Part shown: in pieces, positions 15,290 through 22,928 of the stretch
Numbering within the stretch: position 1 is the stretch's first letter
Layout: each line of letters begins with the position of its first letter
Source: CAJGBR01 sp045637425
GTDB taxonomy: Bacteria > Bacteroidota > Bacteroidia > Bacteroidales > Rikenellaceae
DNA length: 29,706 nucleotides
Direction of reading: 5' to 3'
NCBI GenBank assembly: GCA_045637425.1
Contig: JAZTZL010000041.1
Coordinates: forward strand, 1-29,706
The notes under the pieces: model-generated
What the model was told of the DNA's origin: nothing
Database searches by the model: none
Seen by the model: the letters and a program-made list of their open reading frames with translations, nothing else
Translations under genes and position numbers: made by a program

Positions 15290-16264
15290 ATGATTTCTTC
15301 AGAAAGAATATTCAATATAAAAAATGAAAAGGAGTTCGATGGCTTAGCCCTTGAACTCTTTTTACATCAATATAACCATTGCAAACCATATCACGAATAT
15401 GTTGATATGGCAGGCATCTCGCCCGATAAAATAAGCAGTTGGAAGGAGATTCCGTGTCTGCCTATCGAAACATTCAAACACCGAGATGTCTATTGCGGAG
15501 AAAAAGAGGCACAGACTACGTTCACAAGCAGTTGCACCTCGGGAATGACTCCGAGCCGACACCTGGTGGGCGACCTCGCACTATATGAGGAGTCGTTCAG
15601 CAAAGGTTTTGAGCAATTTTATGGCGACATTACAGAGAGTGCTCTGTTTGCATTGCTGCCGAAATATCTTGAACGCGAAGGATCGTCGCTGGTGTATATG
15701 GCTGACAATCTGATTAGAAAGGCTGCCGATGGAGGATTCTTTCTGAATGACTACCCCACTCTGATAGAACGATTGAATGAATCGCTTGCAAAAAATCGAA
15801 GAACAATTCTGCTCGGAGTAAGTTTCGCACTGCTCGACTTGGTGGAGCGCTACTCGCTGTCAATGCCCGAACTCATCGTTATGGAGACCGGCGGTATGAA
15901 GGGAACTCGTCAAGAAATCACTCGAGAGGAGCTGCACAAAAAACTATGCGCAGGATTTGGAATAGACAGAGTGCATTCAGAGTATGGTATGTGCGAAATG
16001 ATGAGTCAGGGATATTCTATGGGCGACAATTGTTTCAGATTGCCACCGTGGGCACGAGTGAGTGTCCGCAAACTTGACAACCCCGACCGAATGGAACAAA
16101 ACGGCAGAGTCGGCGGAATAAACATCATTGACCTTGCTAATATAGATTCGTGCTCGTTCATCGAGACTCAAGATATGGGACGACTCTTCGATGACGGCCG
16201 ATTCACGGTCGAGGGCAGAATCAAAGGCAGTATGTTGCGCGGCTGCAATATGCTGATAGAATAG
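15290..16264 (+). CDS. LuxE-like acyl-protein synthetase (adenylate-forming, LuxE/PaaK family)
   Basis: The 324-residue protein resembles LuxE, the acyl-protein synthetase of bacterial luciferase systems, which activates a fatty acid with ATP and transfers it to an acyl carrier. Visible features are the Ser/Thr/Gly phosphate loop T-S-S-C-T-S-G-M-T (near 82-90), E-T-G-G-M-K-G (near 200), S-E-Y-G-M-C-E-M-M-S-Q (near 229) and the late Asp in T-Q-D-M-G-R (near 294), followed by G-R-I-K-G-S-M-L-R-G-C. Length is slightly under the LuxE norm (about 370). No luxA, B, C or D lies nearby, so light emission is not suggested. Flanking trxB and a 2-hydroxyacid dehydrogenase are tightly spaced. The carboxylic acid substrate and acceptor are unknown. 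Confidence 0.8.
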   Translation: MISSERIFNIKNEKEFDGLALELFLHQYNHCKPYHEYVDMAGISPDKISSWKEIPCLPIETFKHRDVYCGEKEAQTTFTSSCTSGMTPSRHLVGDLALYEESFSKGFEQFYGDITESALFALLPKYLEREGSSLVYMADNLIRKAADGGFFLNDYPTLIERLNESLAKNRRTILLGVSFALLDLVERYSLSMPELIVMETGGMKGTRQEITREELHKKLCAGFGIDRVHSEYGMCEMMSQGYSMGDNCFRLPPWARVSVRKLDNPDRMEQNGRVGGINIIDLANIDSCSFIETQDMGRLFDDGRFTVEGRIKGSMLRGCNMLIE

Positions 16265-16284
16265 GACTTAAAAATAATAACGAT

Positions 16285-17217
16285 ATGAGAAAGATTGTAT
16301 TTTTGGACGCCGAAACACTCGGCAATGTTGAGGGAATGGAACTCTTCTCTCAATTCGGAGAGTTCATCGCATACGACTACACCCCCGCAAATCAAATCGT
16401 AGAACGAATCGCAGGTGCCGAAATCATTATCACCAACAGCACCTGTATCACTCGCGAAATTATGGAGGCTTCACCCGAATTGCGACTGATTTGCATCGCG
16501 GCTACAGGTATGAATATCATCGACCTCGAGGCTGCGAAAGAACGCAACATCGCAGTGAAAAACGTGGCTGGCTACTCGACAAACTCTGTTACTCAGGTGA
16601 CATTTGCAATGGTTCTCGAGCTGGTGCAACACACTCGATTCTATAACGATTTCTCGAGAGAGGGCTACATCAACGCGCAGTGCTATCGCCACAAAATGCC
16701 GGCTTTCAACGAAATAGCAGGCAAACGCTGGGGTATCATCGGGCTGGGCAATATCGGTCGCAATGTAGCAAAAGTTGCTGAAGCATTCGGCGCAGAGGTT
16801 GTTTACTACTCAACTACAGGCAAAAACAATAACCCTGATTTCAAACGCGTAGAGTTCGACGAACTGATGAGCAGTTGTGACATCATCTCTATCCACGCAC
16901 CAATCAACGACCAGACTCGCAATCTGGTAGATGCTCGTGCATTGTCGCTGATGAAACCAAGCGCAATAATCATCAATCTCGGTCGCGGCGGAATCATCAA
17001 CGAGGCAGCTCTGGCCGAAGCTCTCGATAACGAAGCAATTGCAGGTGCAGGCGTGGACGTATTCACTCAAGAACCTATCGTAGCAGAAAACCCGCTGCTG
17101 AGCGTTAAACACCCAGAGCGATTGGTACTTGCTCCGCACATTGGCTGGACAAGCGTCGAGGCTCGCAACAAAATCGTAGTAATGATTGCCGACAACATCA
17201 AAAATTTTTTGAACTAA
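16285..17217 (+). CDS. D-isomer-specific 2-hydroxyacid dehydrogenase (glycerate dehydrogenase/hydroxypyruvate reductase-like)
   Basis: The 310-residue protein has the two-domain fold of this NAD-dependent family. The Rossmann motif G-L-G-N-I-G spans Gly153-Gly158. The catalytic triad is complete: Arg234 in L-G-R-G-G, Glu263 in T-Q-E-P, and His285 in A-P-H-I-G. It interconverts a 2-keto acid and a D-2-hydroxy acid in the cytoplasm; similarity in the region N-V-A-G-Y-S-T-N-S-V recalls hydroxypyruvate/glycerate reductases, but lactate- or other keto acid-specific members are close. It starts 20 bases after the LuxE-like stop and ends before a strong terminator, so it is the last gene of the trxB-LuxE-like unit. 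Confidence 0.88.
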   Translation: MRKIVFLDAETLGNVEGMELFSQFGEFIAYDYTPANQIVERIAGAEIIITNSTCITREIMEASPELRLICIAATGMNIIDLEAAKERNIAVKNVAGYSTNSVTQVTFAMVLELVQHTRFYNDFSREGYINAQCYRHKMPAFNEIAGKRWGIIGLGNIGRNVAKVAEAFGAEVVYYSTTGKNNNPDFKRVEFDELMSSCDIISIHAPINDQTRNLVDARALSLMKPSAIIINLGRGGIINEAALAEALDNEAIAGAGVDVFTQEPIVAENPLLSVKHPERLVLAPHIGWTSVEARNKIVVMIADNIKNFLN

Positions 17218-17238
17218 CAATACACCCACATCATCAAG

Positions 17239-17278
17239 AGGTCAGCGGTTAATTAAAAACAGCTGACCTTTTTTTTTC
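17239..17278 (+). terminator. Strong rho-independent terminator after the dehydrogenase gene
   Basis: AGGTCAGC (17239-17246) pairs with GCTGACCT (17262-17269) and is followed immediately by a run of about ten T. This closes the trxB-LuxE-like-dehydrogenase operon. Confidence 0.9.
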
Positions 17279-17358
17279 GCCGGCAAGCCAACCTCGGCAC
17301 AATATGTGTTTCTCGCAGAAGTAACATTACTATTTACGGTTTAATATATTTTTAAATT

Positions 17359-18771
17359 ATGTCAAACAACAAATTCTGCGACGATTCAGTCAGTTCTGTT
17401 TTTGGTTCGGAAAAGATGCTCGAACCAGCTCCCTGCGACAAAATTCCCGATTGTCCAACCTCAGGAGAAATAGCCTATCAGCTAGTCCACGACGAAACAT
17501 TCCCTCAGACTCAACCTCGTTTGAATCTGGCTACGTTTGTTACCACCTATATGGACAAATACGCCACAAAACTGATGAACGAGGCTATCAGCATCAACTA
17601 CATTGACGAAACCGAATACCCTCGCGTAGCAGTCATCTGCGGCAGATGTATCAATATGATTGCCAATATGTGGAATACGCCCGAAAAATCGGCTTGGAAG
17701 ACGGGTGCTGTAGCTATCGGCTCGTCAGAGGCGTGTATGTTGGGCGGCGTAGCTGCGTGGCTCAGATGGAAAGAGCGCAGAAAAGCCGAAGGTAAACCTC
17801 ACGATAAACCGAACTTCGTCATCTCATCAGGCTATCAGGTGGTTTGGGAAAAATTCTCGCAACTATGGCAAATCGAAATGAGGACCGTTCCACTGACTCT
17901 AGAAAAACCGACTCTCGACCCCGATGCAGCGCTGAGTATGTGCGACGAAAATACCATCTGTGTAGTGCCGATTATGGGCGTGACGTGGACAGGTCTGAAC
18001 GATGATGTCAAGGCATTGGATAAGGCTCTCGATAAGTTCAACGAAAAGACAGGTTACAACATTCCGATTCACGTCGATGCAGCCTCAGGCGGCTTTATAA
18101 TGCCGTTCATCGATCCAGAACACAAGTGGGACTTCCGCTTGAAATGGGTACTCTCAATCAGCACCTCGGGTCACAAATACGGCCTAGTATACCCCGGACT
18201 CGGCTGGGTTGTGTGGCGTGATAAAGAGTATCTTCCAAAGGATATGAACTTCAGCGTAAACTATCTGGGTGCTAATATTACACAAGTAGGTCTGAACTTC
18301 TCACGTCCTGCAGCACAGATTCTCGGTCAATACTACCAATTCATCAGACTCGGTGTAAAGGGCTACCAAGACATTCAACGAAATTCGATGGACATCGCCC
18401 GTTATGCCCACGAGCAAATTGGAGAAATGGAATGTTTCCAGAACTACTCGAAGGATATCTGCAATCCGCTGTTCATCTGGTATATGAAGCCTGAATACGC
18501 AAAAAATGCAAAATGGACTCTGTACGATTTGCAGGCAAAACTGCAGGAAAGCGGCTGGATGGTACCCGCATACACTCTGCCCGCAAACATTCAGGATATC
18601 GTAGTTATGCGAATCGTAATCCGTCAAGGTACAAGCCGTGATATGATTGATATGTTGCTGGATAACATTCGTCAGGCTGTCAGCGAACTCGATAAATTAG
18701 AGTACCCCACTCCGTCGCGCATCGCTCACGAAAAGGCTGAACAACAAAAAGGAAAAGTTTTTACCCACTAA
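17359..18771 (+). CDS. gadB: Glutamate decarboxylase (PLP-dependent)
   Basis: The 470-residue protein matches the GadB length and the group II PLP-decarboxylase layout. The cofactor lysine is Lys273 in S-T-S-G-H-K-Y-G (E. coli Lys276), and H-V-D-A-A-S-G-G-F stacks on the PLP ring. The N-terminus retains the family's E-M-A-N-like region in variant form. It converts glutamate to GABA and CO2, consuming a proton in the cytoplasm and so raising internal pH. gadC lies directly downstream on the same strand, and together they make an acid-resistance pair known from gut Bacteroidales. The upstream region is AT-rich and I cannot assign a promoter with confidence; TATATTTT near 17346 is a weak -7 candidate. 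A hairpin separates gadB from gadC. Confidence 0.96.
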   Translation: MSNNKFCDDSVSSVFGSEKMLEPAPCDKIPDCPTSGEIAYQLVHDETFPQTQPRLNLATFVTTYMDKYATKLMNEAISINYIDETEYPRVAVICGRCINMIANMWNTPEKSAWKTGAVAIGSSEACMLGGVAAWLRWKERRKAEGKPHDKPNFVISSGYQVVWEKFSQLWQIEMRTVPLTLEKPTLDPDAALSMCDENTICVVPIMGVTWTGLNDDVKALDKALDKFNEKTGYNIPIHVDAASGGFIMPFIDPEHKWDFRLKWVLSISTSGHKYGLVYPGLGWVVWRDKEYLPKDMNFSVNYLGANITQVGLNFSRPAAQILGQYYQFIRLGVKGYQDIQRNSMDIARYAHEQIGEMECFQNYSKDICNPLFIWYMKPEYAKNAKWTLYDLQAKLQESGWMVPAYTLPANIQDIVVMRIVIRQGTSRDMIDMLLDNIRQAVSELDKLEYPTPSRIAHEKAEQQKGKVFTH

Positions 18772-18783
18772 ACACACACCTCG

Positions 18784-18824
18784 CAGAGCAGAATCACTCC
18801 AACATTAGGGGTGATTTCGCTCTG
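18784..18824 (+). terminator. Hairpin between gadB and gadC (terminator or attenuator)
   Basis: CAGAGC (18784-18789) pairs with GCTCTG (18819-18824), with the inner arms AATCACTCC and GGGGTGATT extending the stem around a 7-base loop. Only a short, A-interrupted T stretch (TTTATAATAAAAAG) follows. Read-through into gadC is likely, so it may limit gadC expression relative to gadB or protect the gadB message. Confidence 0.65.
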
Positions 18825-18847
18825 TTTATAATAAAAAGTTATATTCG

Positions 18848-20326
18848 ATGAGTACAAATAACACTACACAGGCCAAGGGCTTCAAGCTGTCGGTAGCAAC
18901 ACTCGCCATAATGAACGTGGCTGCCGTAGTTTCGTTGCGTGGTCTTGCAGCCGAGTCAATCTACGGACTGAGTTCGGCATTCTACTATCTTTTTGCAGCA
19001 ATCTGTTTCCTTATTCCAACGGCAATGGTTGCTGCCGAATTGGCTGCGATGTTCCGCGACAAGCAGGGCGGCGTATTCCGCTGGGTCGGCGAGGCTATGG
19101 GACAACGTGCGGGATTCATCGCCATCTGGTTACAATGGATTGAGAGTACGATTTGGTACCCGACCGTGCTGACTTTCGGAGCCGTATCCATCGCCTTTAT
19201 CGGAATGTCGCCTGAAGCTGATATGACGTTGGCATCGAACAAACTCTACACGCTCGTAGTAGTACTAGCGATATATTGGATTGCCACTTTCGTAGCACTG
19301 AAAGGTCTTAAATGGGTAGGAAAAATCTCGAAAATAGGTGCAATGGTCGGTACAATTATCCCCGCAGGGTTACTAATTGTTTTGGGCATAATCTATCTGA
19401 TTTCGGGCGGACACGTCGAAATGAACCTACATCAGAGCTTCTTTCCAGACCTGAGCAACATCGACAATTTAGTATTGGCATCGGGCATATTCCTCTTCTA
19501 CGCCGGTATGGAGATGATGGGCGTGCACGTTATGGAGATTAACAACCCGGCGCACAACTATCCAAAGGCAGTCTTTATCGGCTCGCTCATCACGGTGCTG
19601 ATTTTCATTCTGGGCACCTTCTCTCTGGGTATAATAATTCCAGCCGACAAGGTCAATCTGACACAGAGTCTGCTTGTGGGATTCGATAACTATTTCAAAT
19701 TTCTGCACATCTCTTGGGTATCACCACTGATAGCTATTGCGCTAACATTCGGCGTATTGGCAGGTGTATTGACTTGGGTAGCAGGTCCGTCAAAGGGTTT
19801 GCTCACTGTAGGACAGGCTGGCTATCTCCCAAAATTTTTCCAACGCACTAATAAAAATGGTGTACAGCGCAACATTCTGCTGATTCAAGGCGGCGTAGTT
19901 ACATTGCTCAGCCTATTGTTCGTGGTAATGCCCTCGGTGCAATCATTCTATCAAATTTTGTCGCAACTGACCATACTGCTCTATCTGATAATGTATCTTC
20001 TTATGTTCGCATCGGCCATCAGACTGCGCTACATTATGCCCAAAGTCGATCGTCCGTTTGCAATCGGCAAACACAACAATGCCGGTATATGGTTAGTATC
20101 GGGTGTAGGGTTTATGGCATCGCTGCTGGCATTCATACTCAGTTTCATTCCTCCGGCACAGATTTCAACGGGCAACAATACGGTTTGGTACTCCGTGCTC
20201 ATCATTGGAACAATCATTTCGGTAATTATACCACTTATAATTTACTCAGTTCGCAAACCATCTTGGCGCGATCCGAAGATTGATTTCAAGCCATTCCATT
20301 GGCAACAAACAGAAGCGAATAAGTAA
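18848..20326 (+). CDS. gadC: Glutamate:GABA antiporter (APC superfamily)
   Basis: The 492-residue inner membrane protein has about twelve hydrophobic segments and the GadC family start, including R-G-L-A-A-E-S-I-Y-G-L-S-S and E-L-A-A-M-F-R-D-K-Q-G-G-V-F-R-W-V near residues 65-80. It exchanges external glutamate for internal GABA, the transport half of glutamate-dependent acid resistance, with GadB supplying GABA. The C-terminal end is hydrophilic (K-P-S-W-R-D-P-K-I-D-F-K-P-F); in E. coli GadC the C-plug closes the channel at neutral pH, and I cannot tell whether this shorter end does so. It follows gadB after 76 bases containing a hairpin, and a terminator closes the unit. Confidence 0.93.
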   Translation: MSTNNTTQAKGFKLSVATLAIMNVAAVVSLRGLAAESIYGLSSAFYYLFAAICFLIPTAMVAAELAAMFRDKQGGVFRWVGEAMGQRAGFIAIWLQWIESTIWYPTVLTFGAVSIAFIGMSPEADMTLASNKLYTLVVVLAIYWIATFVALKGLKWVGKISKIGAMVGTIIPAGLLIVLGIIYLISGGHVEMNLHQSFFPDLSNIDNLVLASGIFLFYAGMEMMGVHVMEINNPAHNYPKAVFIGSLITVLIFILGTFSLGIIIPADKVNLTQSLLVGFDNYFKFLHISWVSPLIAIALTFGVLAGVLTWVAGPSKGLLTVGQAGYLPKFFQRTNKNGVQRNILLIQGGVVTLLSLLFVVMPSVQSFYQILSQLTILLYLIMYLLMFASAIRLRYIMPKVDRPFAIGKHNNAGIWLVSGVGFMASLLAFILSFIPPAQISTGNNTVWYSVLIIGTIISVIIPLIIYSVRKPSWRDPKIDFKPFHWQQTEANK

Positions 20327-20337
20327 TCAATTTTTGT

Positions 20338-20370
20338 AAGCGGGTAATTTTTTCGATTATCCGCTTTTGT
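20338..20370 (+). terminator. Rho-independent terminator after gadC
   Basis: AAGCGGGTAAT (20338-20348) pairs with ATTATCCGCTT (20356-20366) with one G-U pair and a 7-base loop, then TTGTTTTT. It lies about a dozen bases after the gadC stop. Its T tract overlaps the -33 box of the next promoter. Confidence 0.85.
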
Positions 20371-20396
20371 TTTTCCCGACCGAATGTGTAAATTTG
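20365..20396 (+). promoter_or_regulatory. Promoter of the thioesterase gene
   Basis: TTTTG at 20365-20369, a 19-base spacer, and TAAATTTG at 20389-20396 fit the Bacteroidota consensus very well, 22 bases before the ATG. The -33 box shares bases with the gadC terminator. Confidence 0.68.
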
Positions 20397-20418
20397 CATT
20401 AATCTAAACTTGGAATAA

Positions 20419-20832
20419 ATGATTACACGAGAAGTAAAAATCAGAGTACGATATGGCGAAGTTGATCAGATGGGCTTTTTGTATCACTCGCACTATGTTG
20501 AATATTATGATGTTGCGCGAACAGAGATGATTCGTATGTTGGGCACATCGAATTATGAACTCGAAGCATCGGGCATTATGCTACCTGTAACCAACGTTAC
20601 GATAAACTATAAAAATCCTGCCCACTATGACGATCTGCTCACTGTCCGCGTAACATTGAAAGAGATGCCAACGGTCAAAATGACATTCCATTACGAAGTC
20701 TTCCGTCCCAATGGAGAGTTGATTAACACCGGTTCTGTGACACTCGCCTTTATGAATTCTGAAACAAAGCGAGCGTGTCGTCCTCCGAAATATTTTCTCG
20801 AATTGCTCGAGAAGAATCAGGACCCGGAATAA
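20419..20832 (+). CDS. Acyl-CoA thioesterase, YbgC/4-hydroxybenzoyl-CoA thioesterase family (hotdog fold)
   Basis: This 137-residue protein has the single hotdog domain of the 4HBT/YbgC group: V-R-Y-G-E-V-D-Q-M-G-F-L-Y-H-S-H-Y, with Asp16 at the position of the catalytic aspartate, followed by the E-Y-Y-D-V-A-R-T-E helix. Such enzymes hydrolyse acyl-CoA thioesters in the cytoplasm, commonly as tetramers. Physiological substrates vary and are not predictable here; the usual tol-pal neighbours of E. coli ybgC are absent. It is a single-gene unit with its own promoter, convergent with the rpsN end of the ribosomal operon and separated from it by a bidirectional terminator. Confidence 0.88.
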   Translation: MITREVKIRVRYGEVDQMGFLYHSHYVEYYDVARTEMIRMLGTSNYELEASGIMLPVTNVTINYKNPAHYDDLLTVRVTLKEMPTVKMTFHYEVFRPNGELINTGSVTLAFMNSETKRACRPPKYFLELLEKNQDPE

Positions 20833-20871
20833 GCTATACATTTCAATCACAAACATTGGTGCAATACAAAA

Positions 20872-20907
20872 CAAAGAGCCCGTCTGAATCATCAGACGGG
20901 CTCTTTG
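20872..20907. terminator. Bidirectional terminator between the thioesterase gene and rpsN
   Basis: A 16-pair perfect stem runs from 20872 to 20907, with the GC-rich core GCCCGTCTGA and its complement, a 4-base loop and A/T flanks on both sides. It is placed between two converging genes (stops at 20832 and 20923) and can serve both. On the minus strand it ends the ribosomal protein operon. Confidence 0.88.
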
Positions 20908-20922
20908 AATATTATCCTTCTA

Positions 20923-21192
20923 CTACCAGCTTGCTTTCTTCACTCCCGGGATAAGACCTTGAGAGGCCATTTCACGGAATTGAATACGGCTGATACCGAA
21001 TTGACGCATATAACCTTTCGGACGTCCAGTCAATTTGCAACGGTTGTGCAAACGGATAGGATTCGAATTGCGAGGCAGTTTGCACAAGCCTTCGAAATCG
21101 CCTGCTTCTTTAAGAGCAGCACGCTTTGCAGCGTAACGATTAACCAACGCTTGACGGCGCACTTCACGTGCTTTCATCGATTCTTTTGCCAT
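20923..21192 (-). CDS. rpsN: 30S ribosomal protein S14, zinc-independent long form
   Basis: The 89-residue protein is the long S14 type: R-R-Q-A-L-V-N-R-Y-A at the N-terminus, then L-P-R-N-S-N-P-I-R-L-H-N-R-C, T-G-R-P-K-G and F-R-E-M-A. The paired C-x-x-C zinc sites of the short form are absent. S14 sits in the 30S head and is needed late in assembly. It is the last gene of this ribosomal cluster; its start lies 2 bases after the rplE stop. In the usual spc order rpsH should follow, but here a terminator and a convergent gene follow instead. Confidence 0.97.
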   Translation of the reverse strand: MAKESMKAREVRRQALVNRYAAKRAALKEAGDFEGLCKLPRNSNPIRLHNRCKLTGRPKGYMRQFGISRIQFREMASQGLIPGVKKASW

Positions 21193-21194
21193 AA

Positions 21195-21755
21195 CTACTC
21201 GTTCTTTTTAGCGTTTTTGAATGGAAGACCAAATGCTTTCAACAAAGCATAAGCCTCAGTATCGTTCTTTGTAGAAGTCACGAAAGTGATTTCCATACCA
21301 AAGATTCTTGAAATCTTGTCGATATCGATTTCAGGATAGATAATTTGTTCCTGAATACCGAGGGTATAGTTACCTTTACCGTCGAGTTTATCGTTGATAC
21401 CTTTGAAGTCACGGATACGTGGCAGAGCAACTGCGATCAGACGTTCCATAAATTCGTACATACGATCATCTCTCAGAGTAACTCTCACACCGATAGGCAT
21501 ACCTTTACGCAACTTGAAGTTCGAGATGTCTTTCTTCGAATAAGTTACAACGGCCTTTTGACCTGAGATAGTAGTGAGTTCGTTCAATGCAATTTCGATG
21601 AGCTTTTTGTCACCTGTTGCATCACCAACACCCTGGTTGATAACGATTTTTTCGAGTTTCGGCACTTGCATTACTGAAGAGTAGCCGAATTCCTTTACAA
21701 GAGCAGGAATAATTTCCTCTTTGTACTTGGTCTTTAATGAAGGTACGTAAGCCAT
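21195..21755 (-). CDS. rplE: 50S ribosomal protein L5
   Basis: The 186-residue protein carries L5 hallmarks: K-L-E-K-I-V-I-N-Q-G-V-G near 33-44, G-Q-K-A-V-V-T-Y-S-K-K, and M-P-I-G-V-R-V-T-L-R. L5 binds 5S rRNA in the central protuberance and contacts the P-site tRNA. Its ATG overlaps the rplX stop by one base (TAATG), so translation of the two is coupled. The length is ordinary and no unusual residues are seen. Confidence 0.97.
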   Translation of the reverse strand: MAYVPSLKTKYKEEIIPALVKEFGYSSVMQVPKLEKIVINQGVGDATGDKKLIEIALNELTTISGQKAVVTYSKKDISNFKLRKGMPIGVRVTLRDDRMYEFMERLIAVALPRIRDFKGINDKLDGKGNYTLGIQEQIIYPEIDIDKISRIFGMEITFVTSTKNDTEAYALLKAFGLPFKNAKKNE

Positions 21756-22081
21756 TATTTGATCTCCTCTCCTGATTTTTTAGAATAACGAACAGTTTTA
21801 CCCTCATCATTTTTACGGCGACCGATGCGAGTCGGTTTACCTGATTTTGGGTCGATCAATTGCAGATTCGATACGTGAATCGGGGCTTCTTGTTTAACAA
21901 TACCACCCTGAGGGTTCTTAGCATTAGGTTTAGTGTGTTTTGAAACGAGGTTCAAACCTTCAACGATAGCACGTTGATCTTCGATATTTACGCTCAAAAC
22001 TTTACCTTGCTTTCCCTTATCTTCACCGCTCAATACATAAACGGTGTCGCCTTTTTTAATATGCAGTTTCGTCATTGTCAT
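21755..22081 (-). CDS. rplX: 50S ribosomal protein L24
   Basis: The 108-residue protein has the KOW motif near the N-terminus (K-K-G-D-T-V-Y-V-L-S-G-E-D-K-G-K-Q-G-K-V) and the later G-L-N-L-V-S-K-H-T-K-P segment. L24 starts 50S assembly by binding the 5' part of 23S rRNA and lies near the exit tunnel. Two in-frame ATG codons lie six bases apart (22081 and 22075); I kept the first, but M-T-K-L-H-I from the second is equally plausible. It follows rplN after 12 bases. Confidence 0.96.
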   Translation of the reverse strand: MTMTKLHIKKGDTVYVLSGEDKGKQGKVLSVNIEDQRAIVEGLNLVSKHTKPNAKNPQGGIVKQEAPIHVSNLQLIDPKSGKPTRIGRRKNDEGKTVRYSKKSGEEIK

Positions 22082-22093
22082 TAGTTTTAAATG

Positions 22094-22459
22094 TTACAAA
22101 ACTTCCGGGGCAAGGGAAATGATTTTCATATATTGGTCACGCAATTCACGAGCAACCGGACCGAAAATACGTGTACCACGGATTTCGCCTTGGTTGTTCA
22201 GAAGAACTACTGCATTGTCATCGAAGCGGATATAAGATCCATTCGAACGACGGATTTCCTTTTTGGTGCGAACGACTACGGCTTTAGAAACCATACCCTT
22301 TTTCACATCACCCGACGGGGTGGCACTTTTAACTGTCACCACGATTTTATCGCCGATTGAGGCGTAACGTTTACCTGTTCCGCCCAACACTCTGATACAA
22401 AGAACCTCCTTTGCACCGCTGTTGTCGGCCACTGTGAGTCTACTTTCCTGTTGTATCAT
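22094..22459 (-). CDS. rplN: 50S ribosomal protein L14
   Basis: This 121-residue protein is full length and strongly conserved: M-I-Q-Q-E-S-R-L-T-V-A-D-N-S-G-A-K at the start, then I-G-D-K-I-V-V-T-V-K and the motif R-F-D-D-N-A-V-V-L-L-N. L14 sits at the subunit interface, touches 16S rRNA helix 14, and is the binding site of the silencing factor RsfS. It begins 2 bases after the rpsQ stop. Confidence 0.97.
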   Translation of the reverse strand: MIQQESRLTVADNSGAKEVLCIRVLGGTGKRYASIGDKIVVTVKSATPSGDVKKGMVSKAVVVRTKKEIRRSNGSYIRFDDNAVVLLNNQGEIRGTRIFGPVARELRDQYMKIISLAPEVL

Positions 22460-22461
22460 TG

Positions 22462-22716
22462 CTATTTGGCTCTTTCAATTATTTCAACTAATCTCCAACG
22501 TTTTGTTTTGCTCAATGGACGGGTTTCCATGATTTTCACTGTATCGCCCGCATTGCAAGTGTTGGTTTCGTCGTGAGCGACGAACTTGGTGGTTTTATTC
22601 ACAAATTTACCGTAGATCGGGTGTTTTACCTTTCTTTTAACGGCAACTGTAATTGACTTTTCCATTTTGTTGCTCACAACCACACCGATTCTTTCCTTTC
22701 TGAGATTTCTTTCCAT
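22462..22716 (-). CDS. rpsQ: 30S ribosomal protein S17
   Basis: The 84-residue OB-fold protein contains R-I-G-V-V-V-S-N-K-M-E-K-S-I-T-V, K-H-P-I-Y-G-K-F and the C-terminal M-E-T-R-P-L-S-K-T-K-R-W. S17 is a primary binder of the 5' domain of 16S rRNA. It lies 11 bases downstream of rpmC in the expected order L29-S17-L14. Confidence 0.97.
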   Translation of the reverse strand: MERNLRKERIGVVVSNKMEKSITVAVKRKVKHPIYGKFVNKTTKFVAHDETNTCNAGDTVKIMETRPLSKTKRWRLVEIIERAK

Positions 22717-22727
22717 AAGGCTGTGTA

Positions 22728-22916
22728 TTAATTTTGTTTTTCGCGCAGAACCGTGAGCATACGTGCGATGTCTTTGCGAGTTTTCGTTATTGTGGTTGAA
22801 TCCTCTACCGGAGAAATGGCGTGATTAATTTTCAAACGAGCCAACTCAGCACGAGTTGCTTCAAGACGTTCGAGGAGTTCCTTTTCCGGCATCTCTTTTA
22901 TTTCAGAAATTTTCAT
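22728..22916 (-). CDS. rpmC: 50S ribosomal protein L29
   Basis: A 62-residue, two-helix protein with the usual start M-K-I-S-E-I-K-E-M and the C-terminal K-D-I-A-R-M-L-T-V-L-R-E-K. L29 lies by the tunnel exit and contributes to the docking site for trigger factor and SRP, next to L23. The start is 12 bases after the rplP stop. Confidence 0.96.
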   Translation of the reverse strand: MKISEIKEMPEKELLERLEATRAELARLKINHAISPVEDSTTITKTRKDIARMLTVLREKQN

Positions 22917-22928
22917 GGCATTTGGGCG

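Noticed and set aside
15290..16264. Bacterial luciferase operon
   Set aside because: Only a LuxE-like gene is present; luxA, luxB, luxC and luxD are absent from the window.
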